A stretch of DNA of 64,000 nucleotides from Bacteroidales bacterium UBA4331 (GTDB lineage: Bacteria; Bacteroidota; Bacteroidia; Bacteroidales; Paludibacteraceae), in NCBI GenBank assembly GCA_002394395.1, contig DGTR01000020.1, forward strand, positions 29,797 to 93,796. Direction: 5' to 3'. A program made the position numbers and the translations under genes. This document shows, piece after piece, positions 34,801 to 43,400 of the stretch. Position 1 is the first letter of the stretch. Each line of letters starts with the position of its first letter. The notes under the pieces are model-generated. The model searched no databases. It was given only the letters and a program-made list of their open reading frames with translations, and had not been told where the DNA came from.

Positions 34801-36326
34801 ACGGCAATGGCACAGGGCGCGTAGTAGTAGGCGGACGAAAGGGACTGACCTACGTACTCCTCCGCTGCGCTGCGCAGAACGCATCGCTCACTCTGCCATG
34901 GACCGGTGCACGATACACCATTGCTGAGGATACTATCATCATGGACACGACGGCTATCCTCTTCCCGAATGTTCATCTGACAGACGTAGAGGGCAACAAA
35001 GTGGAGGTGAACGGAGGTGTTTATCATGACCAGTTCAAAGATTTCACGCTGGACCTGCATGTCGATGCGCACGATGCGCTGGTGTTTGACAACAACAAGA
35101 AAGGCGAGATGCTGCAAGGTTCTGTCTATGCGACAGGGCATGTCGATGTGACGGGTAACGAAGATGATATATTGGTTTTTGCAGACGCAAGGACCTCCAA
35201 GAACTCGCGGTTCAGGCTAAGTATCGACAACGTGTCTTCAGCTTACGAATCAGCATTCGTGCATTTCGTTGAGCACCCGGAGTTGGCAAAAGTGGACACA
35301 ACACAAGAGAGCGATCTGGATAATATCGATGTAGCAGCCCCTATACATGAGATCGACTCGACGATCTTTAAGAGAGCCGGAAGATGTTTGGTTAAACTGA
35401 ATTTAGAAGTCAATCCGATGCTGAATTTCCAATTAGTCTTAGGCGAACGGAACGGCGATATTATTCAAGCGAGAGGTAGCGGAGCGTTGCAATTAGCGTA
35501 CGACACGCAGACAGGCGATGTATCGCTCTTGGGTACATACGACATTGACCAAGGCACCCTCTCCTACACCATCGCCAACATGATCCGCAAGGAGTTTACC
35601 GTAGGCGAAGGATCGACAATCGCTTTCTCCGGTGATGCGACGAATCCGCAGCTGAACGTGACAGCGAAGTACCGCGTGACGGCGAACCTGCGCGACCTGT
35701 TCGGCAGCGATGCGGACCAATTAGCCACCTCGCGAAGCAATATCCCTGTGATGACCTGCCTGCACATGACCGGCACACTCAATAACCCGATTTTGTCGTT
35801 CTCGTTAGAGTTCCCGCTGTCCGATCAGGCGATCCAGCAACAGGTACGGCAAGTAATCAATACGGATGAGATGTTGATGAGGCAAGTGATTTATCTGTTG
35901 GTCTTCAACCGCTTCTTCACGCCGGATTACATGTCCAACACCCAGTACGCGACGCTGAACTCCACCTATTCGCTGCTGTCCTCAACTGTGACAAGCCAGA
36001 TCAACGCGTGGTTGTCCAAACTGACGGACATGCTGACGCTCGGCGTTGCTATCCGAAGAGACGGTGAGGGAGCTAATGCCAGCTCCGAATACGAGGCGCA
36101 GTTCCAGTTACAGCCGGTTGATCGGCTCGTGATCAACGGTAATGTAGGATACCGGTATAACGATATCTCCAACCAACCCTTCTTCGGTGATCTGGATGTA
36201 GAGGTCAAACTGACTGAGGATGGGCAGCTCCGCATGAAGGGCTACACCCACACGGTGGATAAGTACTCGCTCCGTCAGGCGTCCACGATCCAAGGTGTCG
36301 GTCTCATCTGGAAGAAAGACTTCTAA
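31812..36326 (+). CDS. tamB: Translocation and assembly module protein TamB
   Basis: 1504 aa. An N-terminal transmembrane anchor (about 4-27) is followed by a very long beta-rich repetitive periplasmic region and the DUF490/TamB C-terminal domain (about 1150-1504, including the ending Q-G-V-G-L-I-W-K-K-D-F). TamB/AsmA-like proteins bridge inner and outer membrane and take part in phospholipid transport or outer-membrane protein assembly. No TamA partner gene is adjacent. Single-gene unit with its own promoter and a shared bidirectional terminator. A short stretch S-A-F-S-N-Q-Y-S-E near residue 200 is encoded by imperfect CAGTATTC-type repeats. Confidence 0.9.
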   Translation: MKRFLYILGVLLVSLVLVSGMLVCVLMSDEVETAAVRLVTAELSNILGTDAHVGAVEYRFPAKIAIKDVYLEDQQGDTLGYIGELNGHFAPLALRKGEIRFSHVRLRDVVANIYQVESEGAKVWNYQFLVDAFKSKNKKKSDPLQSLITVRDVQLDNIRVRYEDYKALLSHAEMDLHGLSADKFDAEISRMAMVVKKYSAFSNQYSEMEVENLKAHVILTDSLIQIPTMMAKLPQSKLELSSIEIAMADKELRLISPFKIDAQLVPTDVRLVVPRFSGFKRTIALSGELDGRLDSLSVRQMELRYNGLTILEGDIAAIGLTKTENPYLRANLTDLRASAAQIQDFLSQFYGKPVKLPAEVHRLGTIHYRGLAEGELREMTLHGAFRTALGAITTDGTLRSDSAFDHMEYDAQVEGRNFRLGHLLANSQIGTVTLEVASKGRVDKGQVHGDVKAHVRKLTYNNYTYADIHLDGTYAPKRYEGSAWIRDPHLNASFDGVVDLHDINPEINCKLQCKHFDSAPLGSKLLGDQLRTRFTVEVDLSGAKADEISGYLEIDSLFLATARDSATMQQMVLIVEADGERDKSISLTTDYLQAQLDGSFRYGDIVPAAQAMMHHYLPTAVKAPEKSWQPVEFEIRADGERLRDVQRLFNAPLTLSDHPTLHAEGQIEEDEEPWFAMRFFAPGVRAGNTPVHDLTITLNTIDTLRHTQEAGSGLALSVSAEAMQMHTVISTLAFRDTLLTQITLRQQAQMNELLPEGWESLTPRELQRALSDDLSNAERHKALLAAQRAGDYGGDLKFITHFSKYNHKPLIDLHFLPGTLLLRDSIYSLGESYLTYCAADTTVQVEQFSFEGGGQHIRANGLASRRSRDTLHVDLQKIDASYVVPFLLPVQTIMFNGLLTGQASISGVFKKAKVDTQIHIDSMGLNNCWFGDAEVALHITDSLAFHADVYRPDRKVVDLKGKALFDGSGVWELDMMADSVPLAFVNHWTSSVLTDLDGNGTGRVVVGGRKGLTYVLLRCAAQNASLTLPWTGARYTIAEDTIIMDTTAILFPNVHLTDVEGNKVEVNGGVYHDQFKDFTLDLHVDAHDALVFDNNKKGEMLQGSVYATGHVDVTGNEDDILVFADARTSKNSRFRLSIDNVSSAYESAFVHFVEHPELAKVDTTQESDLDNIDVAAPIHEIDSTIFKRAGRCLVKLNLEVNPMLNFQLVLGERNGDIIQARGSGALQLAYDTQTGDVSLLGTYDIDQGTLSYTIANMIRKEFTVGEGSTIAFSGDATNPQLNVTAKYRVTANLRDLFGSDADQLATSRSNIPVMTCLHMTGTLNNPILSFSLEFPLSDQAIQQQVRQVINTDEMLMRQVIYLLVFNRFFTPDYMSNTQYATLNSTYSLLSSTVTSQINAWLSKLTDMLTLGVAIRRDGEGANASSEYEAQFQLQPVDRLVINGNVGYRYNDISNQPFFGDLDVEVKLTEDGQLRMKGYTHTVDKYSLRQASTIQGVGLIWKKDF

Positions 36327-36327
36327 C

Positions 36328-36360
36328 AAAAACAGCGCCGTGAGTTACGACGCTGTTTTT
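36328..36360. terminator. Bidirectional terminator between tamB and pnp
   Basis: AAAAACAGCG (36328-36337) and CGCTGTTTTT (36351-36360) form a stem with A and T runs on both sides, serving both convergent genes. Confidence 0.9.
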
Positions 36361-36389
36361 GTTATATCGACCGCGCATGGTCGATTCGA

Positions 36390-38648
36390 TTAGTGACGCT
36401 CAGGCTTCGGGCCACGACGCTCAGGACGAGGTCCTCGGTCGAGTTTTGCTCCGTCACGGTCACCACGCGGTGCGCGAGCAGGACGCTCCGGCTCCTGATA
36501 GCCTTCGGGTTTCTCTTTGAGAGCACGAGCGCTCAGACGGAACTTACCGGTCTTCGGATCTACCTCCAGCAATTTGATGCGGATGTGGTCACCCTCTTTG
36601 ATTCCGGTCTCTTCCATGGTCTCGTAGCGCTTCCAATCAATCTCGGAAATGTGCAGCAGACCTTCCTTACCCGGCATGAACTCTACGAAGCAGCCGTACG
36701 GCATGAGGCTTTTAACAACAGAGTCGTACTCTTCGCCTACCTCCGGCAGGGCAACAATCGCTTTGATCTTCGCGATAGCTGCAGCCATTGCTTCGCCGTT
36801 GTTGGAAGCAACCTCCACCTTGCCGCCCTTCTCATCTTCGTCGATGGAGATGACAGCTCCGGTCTCAGCCTGGATGCCTTGGATAATCTTACCGCCCGGG
36901 CCAATAACAGCGCCGATCATATCTTTCGGGATATAGAAAGAGGTGATACGCGGTGCGTGCGGTTTGAGGTCAGCACGCGGAGCAGGCATGCACTCGAGGA
37001 TCTTACCGAGGATGAACATACGTGCCTCGTGCGCCTGTGCGAGCGCGTTCTCTAATATTTCATAGGAAAGACCATCTACCTTGATATCCATCTGGCAAGC
37101 GGTCAGACCGTCCTTCGTGCCGGTGGTCTTGAAGTCCATGTCGCCGAGGTGGTCCTCATCGCCGAGGATATCACTAAGAATAGCGTAATTCTTACCTTGG
37201 TTCTCGGAGATCAGACCCATTGCGATACCGGAAACGGGTTTCTTCATCGGAACACCAGCGTCCATGAGGGCGAGGGTACCTGCGCAAACGGTAGCCATCG
37301 AGCTGGAACCGTTGGACTCGAGGATGTCAGAAACGACACGTACGGTATAAGGGAAATCCTCCGGGATCATGTTCTTGAGCGCGCGGCAAGCCAAGTTACC
37401 GTGACCGATCTCGCGACGTCCTACACCACGCTGTGCTTTTGCCTCTCCGGTGGAGAACGGCGGGAAGTTATAGTGCAGGAGGAACTTATCTGTGCCTTGA
37501 ATTAATGCCTCATCCACGATCTTCTCATCGCGGCTGGTACCGAGAGTAACGGTCGAGAGCGACTGAGTCTCGCCACGGGTGAAGATAGAGGATCCGTGAG
37601 GGCCGGGCAGGTAACCCACCTCACACCAGATCGGACGGATCTCCGTGGTCTTACGACCATCGAGACGCTTGCCCTCATCGAGCACAGCACGACGCATTGC
37701 CTCTTTCTCTACATCATGATAGTAACGATCTACAAGAGCAGCTACCTCATCGATGTCGATGCCGAGAGCCTCAGCGCGGGCAGCCATGTAGTCTGCTTTC
37801 TCCGTCTTGAAATCTTCGCAGATCTGGCTAAACATCTCCTCGCGGTGATGTTTGTCGGTATCAGCAGCAGTAGCTTGTGCATAAGCACGTGCGTAAGAGT
37901 AGTCATGTACAGCCTGCTTCAACTCATCGTCGTTCACCTCGTGGCAGTACTCACGTTTAGTCTCCTTGCCATAAGCTTTCATCATCTCGTTGATTGCCAG
38001 ACACTGCGGCTTGATAGCCTCGTGTGCAGCCTTAATAGCCTCCAGCATAACGGACTCCGGCACCTCTTTCATCTCGCCTTCCACCATCATAATGTTGTCA
38101 TACGTAGCAGCCACCATGAGCTCGAGGTCAGCGTGCTCGCATTGCTCGAAGGTCGGGTTGATGACCATCTTGCCATCTACACGTGCTACACGTACCTCAC
38201 TTACCGGACCCTCGAAAGGAATATCCGAGCATGCCAAAGCAGCTCCTGCAGCGAGTCCGGCAATGCTCTCCGGCATGTCGATGCCGTCAGCCGAATACAT
38301 GGTGACGTTAACGAACGTCTCTGCGTGATAGTTAGAAGGGAAGAGGGGACGAAGGGCACGGTCGATAAGACGTGCAATCAGGATCTCATAATCCGATGCT
38401 TTGCCCTCGCGGCGGGTAAAACCGCCCGGGAAGCGTCCTGCGGACGCAAATTTCTCTTTGTACTCTACGGTCAAGGGCATAAAATCTGTACCAGGAACCG
38501 CATCTTTGGCGGAGCAGACAGTAGCTAAGATCATCGTGTTGCCGAGCGTCGCCATCACAGCGCCATCAGCTTGTTTAGCCAATTTGCCTGTCTCCAGTTT
38601 GATCACTCGTCCATCGGGGAGAGCAATCTCTTTGGTTACAATATTCAT
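36390..38648 (-). CDS. pnp: Polyribonucleotide nucleotidyltransferase (PNPase)
   Basis: 752 aa. Phosphorolytic 3'-5' exoribonuclease of RNA turnover. Two RNase PH-like cores (R-L-I-D-R-A-L-R-P-L-F-P near 93; F-S-T-G-E-A and the G-R-R-E-I-G-H-G catalytic segment near 390-410), a KH domain (I-G-x-G-G-K-x-I near 575) and an S1 domain (G-C-F-V-E-F, L-H-I-S-E-I near 645) are present, with a basic R/P/G-rich tail. Own promoter at 38716-38746; ends at the shared terminator with tamB. Confidence 0.97.
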   Translation of the reverse strand: MNIVTKEIALPDGRVIKLETGKLAKQADGAVMATLGNTMILATVCSAKDAVPGTDFMPLTVEYKEKFASAGRFPGGFTRREGKASDYEILIARLIDRALRPLFPSNYHAETFVNVTMYSADGIDMPESIAGLAAGAALACSDIPFEGPVSEVRVARVDGKMVINPTFEQCEHADLELMVAATYDNIMMVEGEMKEVPESVMLEAIKAAHEAIKPQCLAINEMMKAYGKETKREYCHEVNDDELKQAVHDYSYARAYAQATAADTDKHHREEMFSQICEDFKTEKADYMAARAEALGIDIDEVAALVDRYYHDVEKEAMRRAVLDEGKRLDGRKTTEIRPIWCEVGYLPGPHGSSIFTRGETQSLSTVTLGTSRDEKIVDEALIQGTDKFLLHYNFPPFSTGEAKAQRGVGRREIGHGNLACRALKNMIPEDFPYTVRVVSDILESNGSSSMATVCAGTLALMDAGVPMKKPVSGIAMGLISENQGKNYAILSDILGDEDHLGDMDFKTTGTKDGLTACQMDIKVDGLSYEILENALAQAHEARMFILGKILECMPAPRADLKPHAPRITSFYIPKDMIGAVIGPGGKIIQGIQAETGAVISIDEDEKGGKVEVASNNGEAMAAAIAKIKAIVALPEVGEEYDSVVKSLMPYGCFVEFMPGKEGLLHISEIDWKRYETMEETGIKEGDHIRIKLLEVDPKTGKFRLSARALKEKPEGYQEPERPARAPRGDRDGAKLDRGPRPERRGPKPERH

Positions 38649-38715
38649 TATTTATTCGTCATTTTTGGCCGCCGTTTGCGACCGGTTAATTTGATAAGAC
38701 CCATAAAAAGTCGGA

Positions 38716-38746
38716 CAAAGGTACTGCTTTTTTTTGAGATACACAA
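38716..38746 (-). promoter_or_regulatory. Promoter of pnp
   Basis: TACCTTTG at 38716-38723, TTG at 38744-38746, spacer 20 nt; leader about 65 nt. Confidence 0.78.
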
Positions 38747-38783
38747 ATTTTTTTTTATTTTTCCCGAAAAAATGCAATTTAAT

Positions 38784-38814
38784 TTGCGTAAGTGCAAAAA
38801 AAGTTGTATCTTTG
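38784..38814 (+). promoter_or_regulatory. Promoter of the mlaE-mlaF operon
   Basis: TTG at 38784-38786 and TATCTTTG at 38807-38814, spacer 20 nt; leader about 20 nt. Divergent from pnp. Confidence 0.78.
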
Positions 38815-38837
38815 CACGCTTTTTAATATACTTAGCG

Positions 38838-39575
38838 ATGCGTTTATTTCAACACATAGGCGAATACACCCTCCTGATGGGTAAAGTATTGCGTTTGCCG
38901 GACCGGCAGCGGATGTTTTGGCGGCAGTATAGCAGGGAGTTAGAGAAACAAGGTCTGCAGAGTCTGCCGATTGTTCTGATTATCTCGGTCTTTATCGGCG
39001 CGATCCTGACTATTCAGGCAAAGACGAACACGGAGAACCCGTTATTGCCGACCTATACGGTAGGTCTGCTGACGAGAGAGACTTTGTTGTTAGAGTTCTC
39101 AAGTACGATCCTGTGCCTCATTCTGGCAGGCAAAGTGGGATCGAATATCGCCTCGGAGATCGGTACGATGCGTATTACCGAGCAAATCGATGCGATGGAG
39201 ATCATGGGCGTGAATAGCGCCAACTACCTGATTTTACCGAAGATCTTAGCGTTTGTAACGATGATGCCGATGCTGGTCATCATCTCCACGGCAGTGGGAT
39301 TAGTAGGCGGATGGGCGGTAGGTGCGTTCACGGATATCATCACGGTGCACGACTATCTCATAGGCGTACAATACGCCTTCAACCCTTACTATGTATGGTA
39401 CGGCATTATTAAGAGCGTAGTGTTTGCGTTCGTGATCACGAGTATGGCGAGTTACTATGGCTATTTTGCACGCGGGGGCGCGCTGGACGTAGGTCGCGCG
39501 AGTACGAATGCGGTAGTGAACAGTAATATCATGATTTTGTTCCTCGACTTGGTTTTAAGTAAGTTACTGCTATGA
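38838..39575 (+). CDS. mlaE: MlaE-family ABC transporter permease
   Basis: 245 aa from ATG 38838, the first start downstream of the promoter; the frame is open further upstream but lies in promoter sequence. Inner-membrane permease with about five helices and the MlaE signature E-I-G-T-M-R-I-T-E-Q-I-D-A-M-E-I-M-G-V near residues 110-130. With MlaF it moves phospholipid between inner membrane and envelope. It overlaps the ATPase gene by 4 nt. No MlaD-type substrate-binding gene follows, though it usually lies close by in Bacteroidota. Confidence 0.93.
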   Translation: MRLFQHIGEYTLLMGKVLRLPDRQRMFWRQYSRELEKQGLQSLPIVLIISVFIGAILTIQAKTNTENPLLPTYTVGLLTRETLLLEFSSTILCLILAGKVGSNIASEIGTMRITEQIDAMEIMGVNSANYLILPKILAFVTMMPMLVIISTAVGLVGGWAVGAFTDIITVHDYLIGVQYAFNPYYVWYGIIKSVVFAFVITSMASYYGYFARGGALDVGRASTNAVVNSNIMILFLDLVLSKLLL

Positions 39576-40330
39576 TTGAAGTTAAAGATGTAGTAAAGAG
39601 TTTCGACGGGAACGTGGTACTGAACCACGTGAGTACGGAGATGCGGGACGGCGAGGTGAACATGATCATCGGTCAGTCCGGCAGCGGTAAGACGGTACTG
39701 ATGAAGAGCCTGATCGGTCTGCACGATGTCGATAGCGGACATATCTTATACGACGGCCGCGACTTGGCACAGATGAAGAGCAAGGATATCCGTTTGTTGC
39801 ATCGGGAAGTGGGCATGTTGTTTCAAGGTAGCGCCTTATTCGACTCCATGACGGTAATGGAGAATGTGTTGTTTCCGATGGAGATGTTCTCTCAAAAGAG
39901 CCGCGAAGAGATGCGGGAGCGCGCGGAGTTCTGCTTACGACGAGTAGAGATGCCTGAACGGGTTTGGAACTTGATGCCAAGTGAGATCAGCGGTGGTCAG
40001 CAGAAACGTGTAGCGATTGCCCGGGCGATTGTATTGGAGCCTAAGTACCTCTTCTGCGACGAACCCAACTCCGGTCTGGATCCACGAACGAGTCTGGTGA
40101 TTGATGCGCTGATACAGGATATCACAAAGGAGTATAATATCTGCACCATCGTCAACAGCCACGACATGAACTCTATTATGGAGATAGGCGATAACATCCT
40201 CTTCCTCAAAGGCGGCAAGAAAGAGTGGCAAGGTTCACGCCACGAGATCATGACGAGCGACAACGAGGCGCTGAACGATTTCGTTTTCGCCAGTGAGTTA
40301 TTTAAGAAAGTCAAACAAGCCAATAGTTAA
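39572..40330 (+). CDS. mlaF: MlaF-family ABC transporter ATP-binding protein
   Basis: 252 aa cytoplasmic ATPase partner of MlaE. Walker A GQSGSGKT at 34-41, signature I-S-G-G-Q-Q-K-R near 141, Walker B L-F-C-D-E-P-N-S-G-L-D-P near 160. The ATGA overlap with mlaE means translational coupling. The following protease gene starts 11 nt later, so the operon probably continues to the ExoIII gene at 42557. Confidence 0.95.
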   Translation: MIEVKDVVKSFDGNVVLNHVSTEMRDGEVNMIIGQSGSGKTVLMKSLIGLHDVDSGHILYDGRDLAQMKSKDIRLLHREVGMLFQGSALFDSMTVMENVLFPMEMFSQKSREEMRERAEFCLRRVEMPERVWNLMPSEISGGQQKRVAIARAIVLEPKYLFCDEPNSGLDPRTSLVIDALIQDITKEYNICTIVNSHDMNSIMEIGDNILFLKGGKKEWQGSRHEIMTSDNEALNDFVFASELFKKVKQANS

Positions 40331-40341
40331 TATAATACGAT

Positions 40342-41799
40342 ATGAGAAAAGCATTTTCCCTTTTGATAGTTTTCAGTTTAAGCCTCTCCGCGTGGGCTAT
40401 CGTGCCCCCGCGCCATATAGCTGACACAGCGGCTTATCATCGGCAGGTTCGCATGATGCAAAAGACCACCGATATGCAAGCACCCGCTCGCGAGCAACAA
40501 GTGGGCACGAGGAAGATTTTTCCCCGCGTGCCGGTGATCTTGGTAAACTATCCCGACATGCGTTATCGCGTGAGCCGCGCCGACGTGGACTCGATGTTCA
40601 ATGGTGTACACTTCACGAAAGACGGTGCGACGGGTTCGGTAAGGCAGTATTTCTACGACCAGTCCTACGGAGAATATAATCCGCAGTTCGATATCTACGG
40701 CCCGGTGACAGTCAGCCAAAACTACGCGCATTATGCGAATCGCGCTTCAGAGTTGGTACTGGAGGCGTGTACACTGATGGACGACTCGTTGGATTTTACT
40801 CTATATAATTTGGACGGCGATAACCAAGTTGATTTGATGTACTGTCTTTTTGCCGGTCCTCCTCAAAGTGATGCCGCATACATAGATCGCAATTGGATCA
40901 GCAACCCGAGCCAACTCATCTGGCCGCATTATTGGGTCATTTCTGAGGCAGGCAGTTATGGAAAACCTACCGTCTTTGACGGCTTGACAATAGAAGATTA
41001 TGAGGTCAGCAACGAATTGGACGGCATGTATAGCAATGCCACCACAACGGTGATGGCGGGTGTCGGCGTAGCATGTCATGAGTTCGGGCATGGTATGGGT
41101 CTGCCGGACATCTACTCAACGAACGAACAGACCACCCACAAGACTTCCGGATTATGGGAGATAATGGACTATTGTTACGCGAATGACGCCAAGACCCCTG
41201 CCGCTTATTCCGCATACGAGCGGTGGTTTATGGGGTGGCTCGAACCGGCACTCATCAACTCTGCCTCCACAGACACCCTTCCGGATTTGAATATTACTCC
41301 GAAGGCATACTACATGACCGAGAACGGAGAGCCGGTGATGGATATAACAAACCCGAGTCCCACAACCTTCTACCTGTTAGAAAACCGGCAAAATGCCGGA
41401 TGGGACACCTATCTCCCCGGACATGGAATGCTTGTCACGAGGATTAACTACAACTATTCCAAATGGACCGGGAACACGGTAAATAACGATGCGAACAATC
41501 TCGGCATCGACATTCTCGAGGCGGACGGTTTAGCCCCCGCCTATCCCAGCGCGAGTTGGTACGGCAAACCAGGCGATGCATATCCTACAGGCAGCACCTC
41601 GTTCACTAGGGTGAGCAACTATCAGGTGACAGACATCGCAGAGGTGAACGACGTGATTACCTTCAACGTGAACGGCGGTACTCCGACCGGCATCGAGAAG
41701 ACAAGTTCTTCCAACACACCACGGAAAATACTGCGCGATGGTCGCGTGGTGATTCTGCGCGGAGAGAAAGAATATGATATTTTAGGCAGAGTGTTATGA
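40342..41799 (+). CDS. M6-family secreted metalloprotease with C-terminal sorting tail
   Basis: 485 aa. Signal peptide ends near L-S-A-W-A. The zinc motif H-E-F-G-H-G-M-G-L-P-D (HExxH at about 246-250) and the region after it place it in the M6 (immune inhibitor A-like) family of extracellular proteases. The end carries P-R-K-I-L-x-D-G-R-V-V-I-L-R-G-E-K-E-Y-D-I-L-G, a tail of the same form as in the 1017-aa LRR protein, which suggests the same export route. Its natural substrate is unknown. The ATGA overlap with the ExoIII gene is an unusual pairing of a secreted protease with a DNA repair enzyme. Confidence 0.87.
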   Translation: MRKAFSLLIVFSLSLSAWAIVPPRHIADTAAYHRQVRMMQKTTDMQAPAREQQVGTRKIFPRVPVILVNYPDMRYRVSRADVDSMFNGVHFTKDGATGSVRQYFYDQSYGEYNPQFDIYGPVTVSQNYAHYANRASELVLEACTLMDDSLDFTLYNLDGDNQVDLMYCLFAGPPQSDAAYIDRNWISNPSQLIWPHYWVISEAGSYGKPTVFDGLTIEDYEVSNELDGMYSNATTTVMAGVGVACHEFGHGMGLPDIYSTNEQTTHKTSGLWEIMDYCYANDAKTPAAYSAYERWFMGWLEPALINSASTDTLPDLNITPKAYYMTENGEPVMDITNPSPTTFYLLENRQNAGWDTYLPGHGMLVTRINYNYSKWTGNTVNNDANNLGIDILEADGLAPAYPSASWYGKPGDAYPTGSTSFTRVSNYQVTDIAEVNDVITFNVNGGTPTGIEKTSSSNTPRKILRDGRVVILRGEKEYDILGRVL

Positions 41800-42557
41800 A
41801 AATCATTAGTTATAATTTGAATGGTATCCGCTCGGCTATTGGCAAAGGATTGCTGGAGTGGTTACAGAGTGAGAGTCCTGATGTCTTTTGTATCCAGGAG
41901 AGCAAAGCGCAGCCGGAACAGATTGACGTGATGGCGTTTCAAGAGTTGGGGTATCACAGTTATATCCACTCCGCGGAGAAAAAAGGCTACTCGGGCGTGT
42001 GTATCTTCACGAAGCAAGAGCCGGATAAAGTGGTCGTCGGCATGGGCAACCCCAAATACGACCGCGAGGGACGTGTGCTGCGCGTCGATTTCGGCGATCT
42101 GACCATCGTCGATGCCTATATCCCCAGCGGCACGACAGGCGATGTACGACAAGATTTCAAGATGGAGTTTCTCGAGGATTTCCTCGTTTGGGTCAATGAG
42201 TTGCGTAAAGAGCGACCGAACATCGTCATCTGCGGCGATTATAATATCTGTCATAAACCGATTGATATTAACCACCCTGAGCGGCAGATTGGTGTATCGG
42301 GTTTCTTACCCGAAGAGCGCGAGTGGATGGATCGATGGGAAGCCAGCGGTCTGGTGGACTCTTTCCGTGTGTTTGACCAGAGTGCCGAGCGGTATAGCTG
42401 GTGGTCGTGGCGAGCAGGTGCAAGAGCAAGAAACGTAGGATGGCGGATTGACTACTTGTGGGTCAGCGAGAGCCTGCGCGGAAGACTGAAAGACGGGAAG
42501 ATCTTAACCGACGCCGTTCATTCCGACCATTGTCCGGTGATGGTAGAAATCGCATAA
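41796..42557 (+). CDS. xth: Exodeoxyribonuclease III / AP endonuclease
   Basis: 253 aa, usual length. Cleaves at abasic sites and degrades 3' ends in base excision repair. Motifs: N-L-N-G-I-R-S at the start, metal-binding E35 (C-I-Q-E-S-K), G-D-Y-N-I-C-H near 147, and the terminal S-D-H-C-P-V with the catalytic histidine. It overlaps the protease gene by 4 nt and is the last gene before a gap with a palindrome. Confidence 0.95.
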   Translation: MKIISYNLNGIRSAIGKGLLEWLQSESPDVFCIQESKAQPEQIDVMAFQELGYHSYIHSAEKKGYSGVCIFTKQEPDKVVVGMGNPKYDREGRVLRVDFGDLTIVDAYIPSGTTGDVRQDFKMEFLEDFLVWVNELRKERPNIVICGDYNICHKPIDINHPERQIGVSGFLPEEREWMDRWEASGLVDSFRVFDQSAERYSWWSWRAGARARNVGWRIDYLWVSESLRGRLKDGKILTDAVHSDHCPVMVEIA

Positions 42558-42572
42558 ATTAAACTTCACGGG

Positions 42573-42593
42573 ATAATATACGTAGTATATTAT
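42573..42593. repeat. 21-bp palindrome between the ExoIII gene and lptB
   Basis: ATAATATAC-GTA-GTATATTAT, perfect 9-bp arms. No T run follows on either strand, so it is not a normal terminator. It could be an operator or an mRNA 3' hairpin; nothing in the sequence decides. Confidence 0.6.
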
Positions 42594-42646
42594 AGGGTGG
42601 TGCAGGATACGATATACATAGGACATAGTAAGGACATGCATAGTTT

Positions 42647-43393
42647 ATGGATAAATTACGAACAGAACATCTGATCAAAAAATACGGCAAGAGGACCGTG
42701 GTGGATGATGTCTCTATCCAGCTGGAACAGGGGGAGATAGTGGGTCTGCTGGGTCCTAACGGAGCCGGTAAGACGACGACGTTCTATATGACAACCGGTC
42801 TGGTGGCTGCCAATAACGGTAAGATCTTCCTCAACGATCAGGATATCACTTCATACCCGATGTACAAGCGGGCGAAGATGGGTATCGGCTACCTGCCGCA
42901 AGAGGCGAGTGTGTTCCGCAAGATGACCGTAGAGGATAATATCCGCTCGGTTTTGGAGCTGACAGATTTCAGCAAGGAGTACCAGGAGGAGAAATTAGAG
43001 AGCCTGATCAAGGAGTTTAACCTGGCGCACGTTCGTACGAATCTCGGTGACCGTCTGAGTGGTGGCGAGAGACGAAGGACGGAGATCGCCCGGTGTCTGG
43101 CTATCGAACCGAAGTTCGTCATGCTCGACGAACCTTTTGCGGGTGTCGATCCTATCGCCGTGCAGGAGATTCAGGATGTCGTATGGAGGCTCAAAGACAA
43201 GAATATCGGCATCCTCATTACCGACCATAACGTGGATGAGACGCTGATGATCACCGACCGCGCGTACCTTCTTTTTGAAGGAAAGATCCTCTTCCACGGT
43301 ACGCCGGAGGAGTTAGCCGCTAACCCGATCGTTCGACAGAACTACTTAGGGCGTGACTTTGAGTTGAAACGCAAAACGAGAGTGGAAGAATAA
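42647..43393 (+). CDS. lptB: LPS export ABC transporter ATP-binding protein LptB
   Basis: 248 aa. Drives LPS extraction from the inner membrane with LptF/LptG, which are not in this window. Walker A GPNGAGKT at 36-43, Q-loop Y-L-P-Q-E-A-S-V-F-R, signature L-S-G-G-E-R-R-R and Walker B V-M-L-D-E-P-F-A-G-V-D-P all match LptB. It opens a block of surface-polysaccharide genes on the plus strand. No TAnnTTTG promoter was found in the 89-nt gap before it. Confidence 0.95.
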   Translation: MDKLRTEHLIKKYGKRTVVDDVSIQLEQGEIVGLLGPNGAGKTTTFYMTTGLVAANNGKIFLNDQDITSYPMYKRAKMGIGYLPQEASVFRKMTVEDNIRSVLELTDFSKEYQEEKLESLIKEFNLAHVRTNLGDRLSGGERRRTEIARCLAIEPKFVMLDEPFAGVDPIAVQEIQDVVWRLKDKNIGILITDHNVDETLMITDRAYLLFEGKILFHGTPEELAANPIVRQNYLGRDFELKRKTRVEE

Positions 43394-43400
43394 CCGTATT

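Noticed and set aside
38571..38837. Upstream extension of the mlaE frame
   Set aside because: It overlaps the 5' end of pnp on the other strand and both divergent promoters; the conserved protein begins at 38838.
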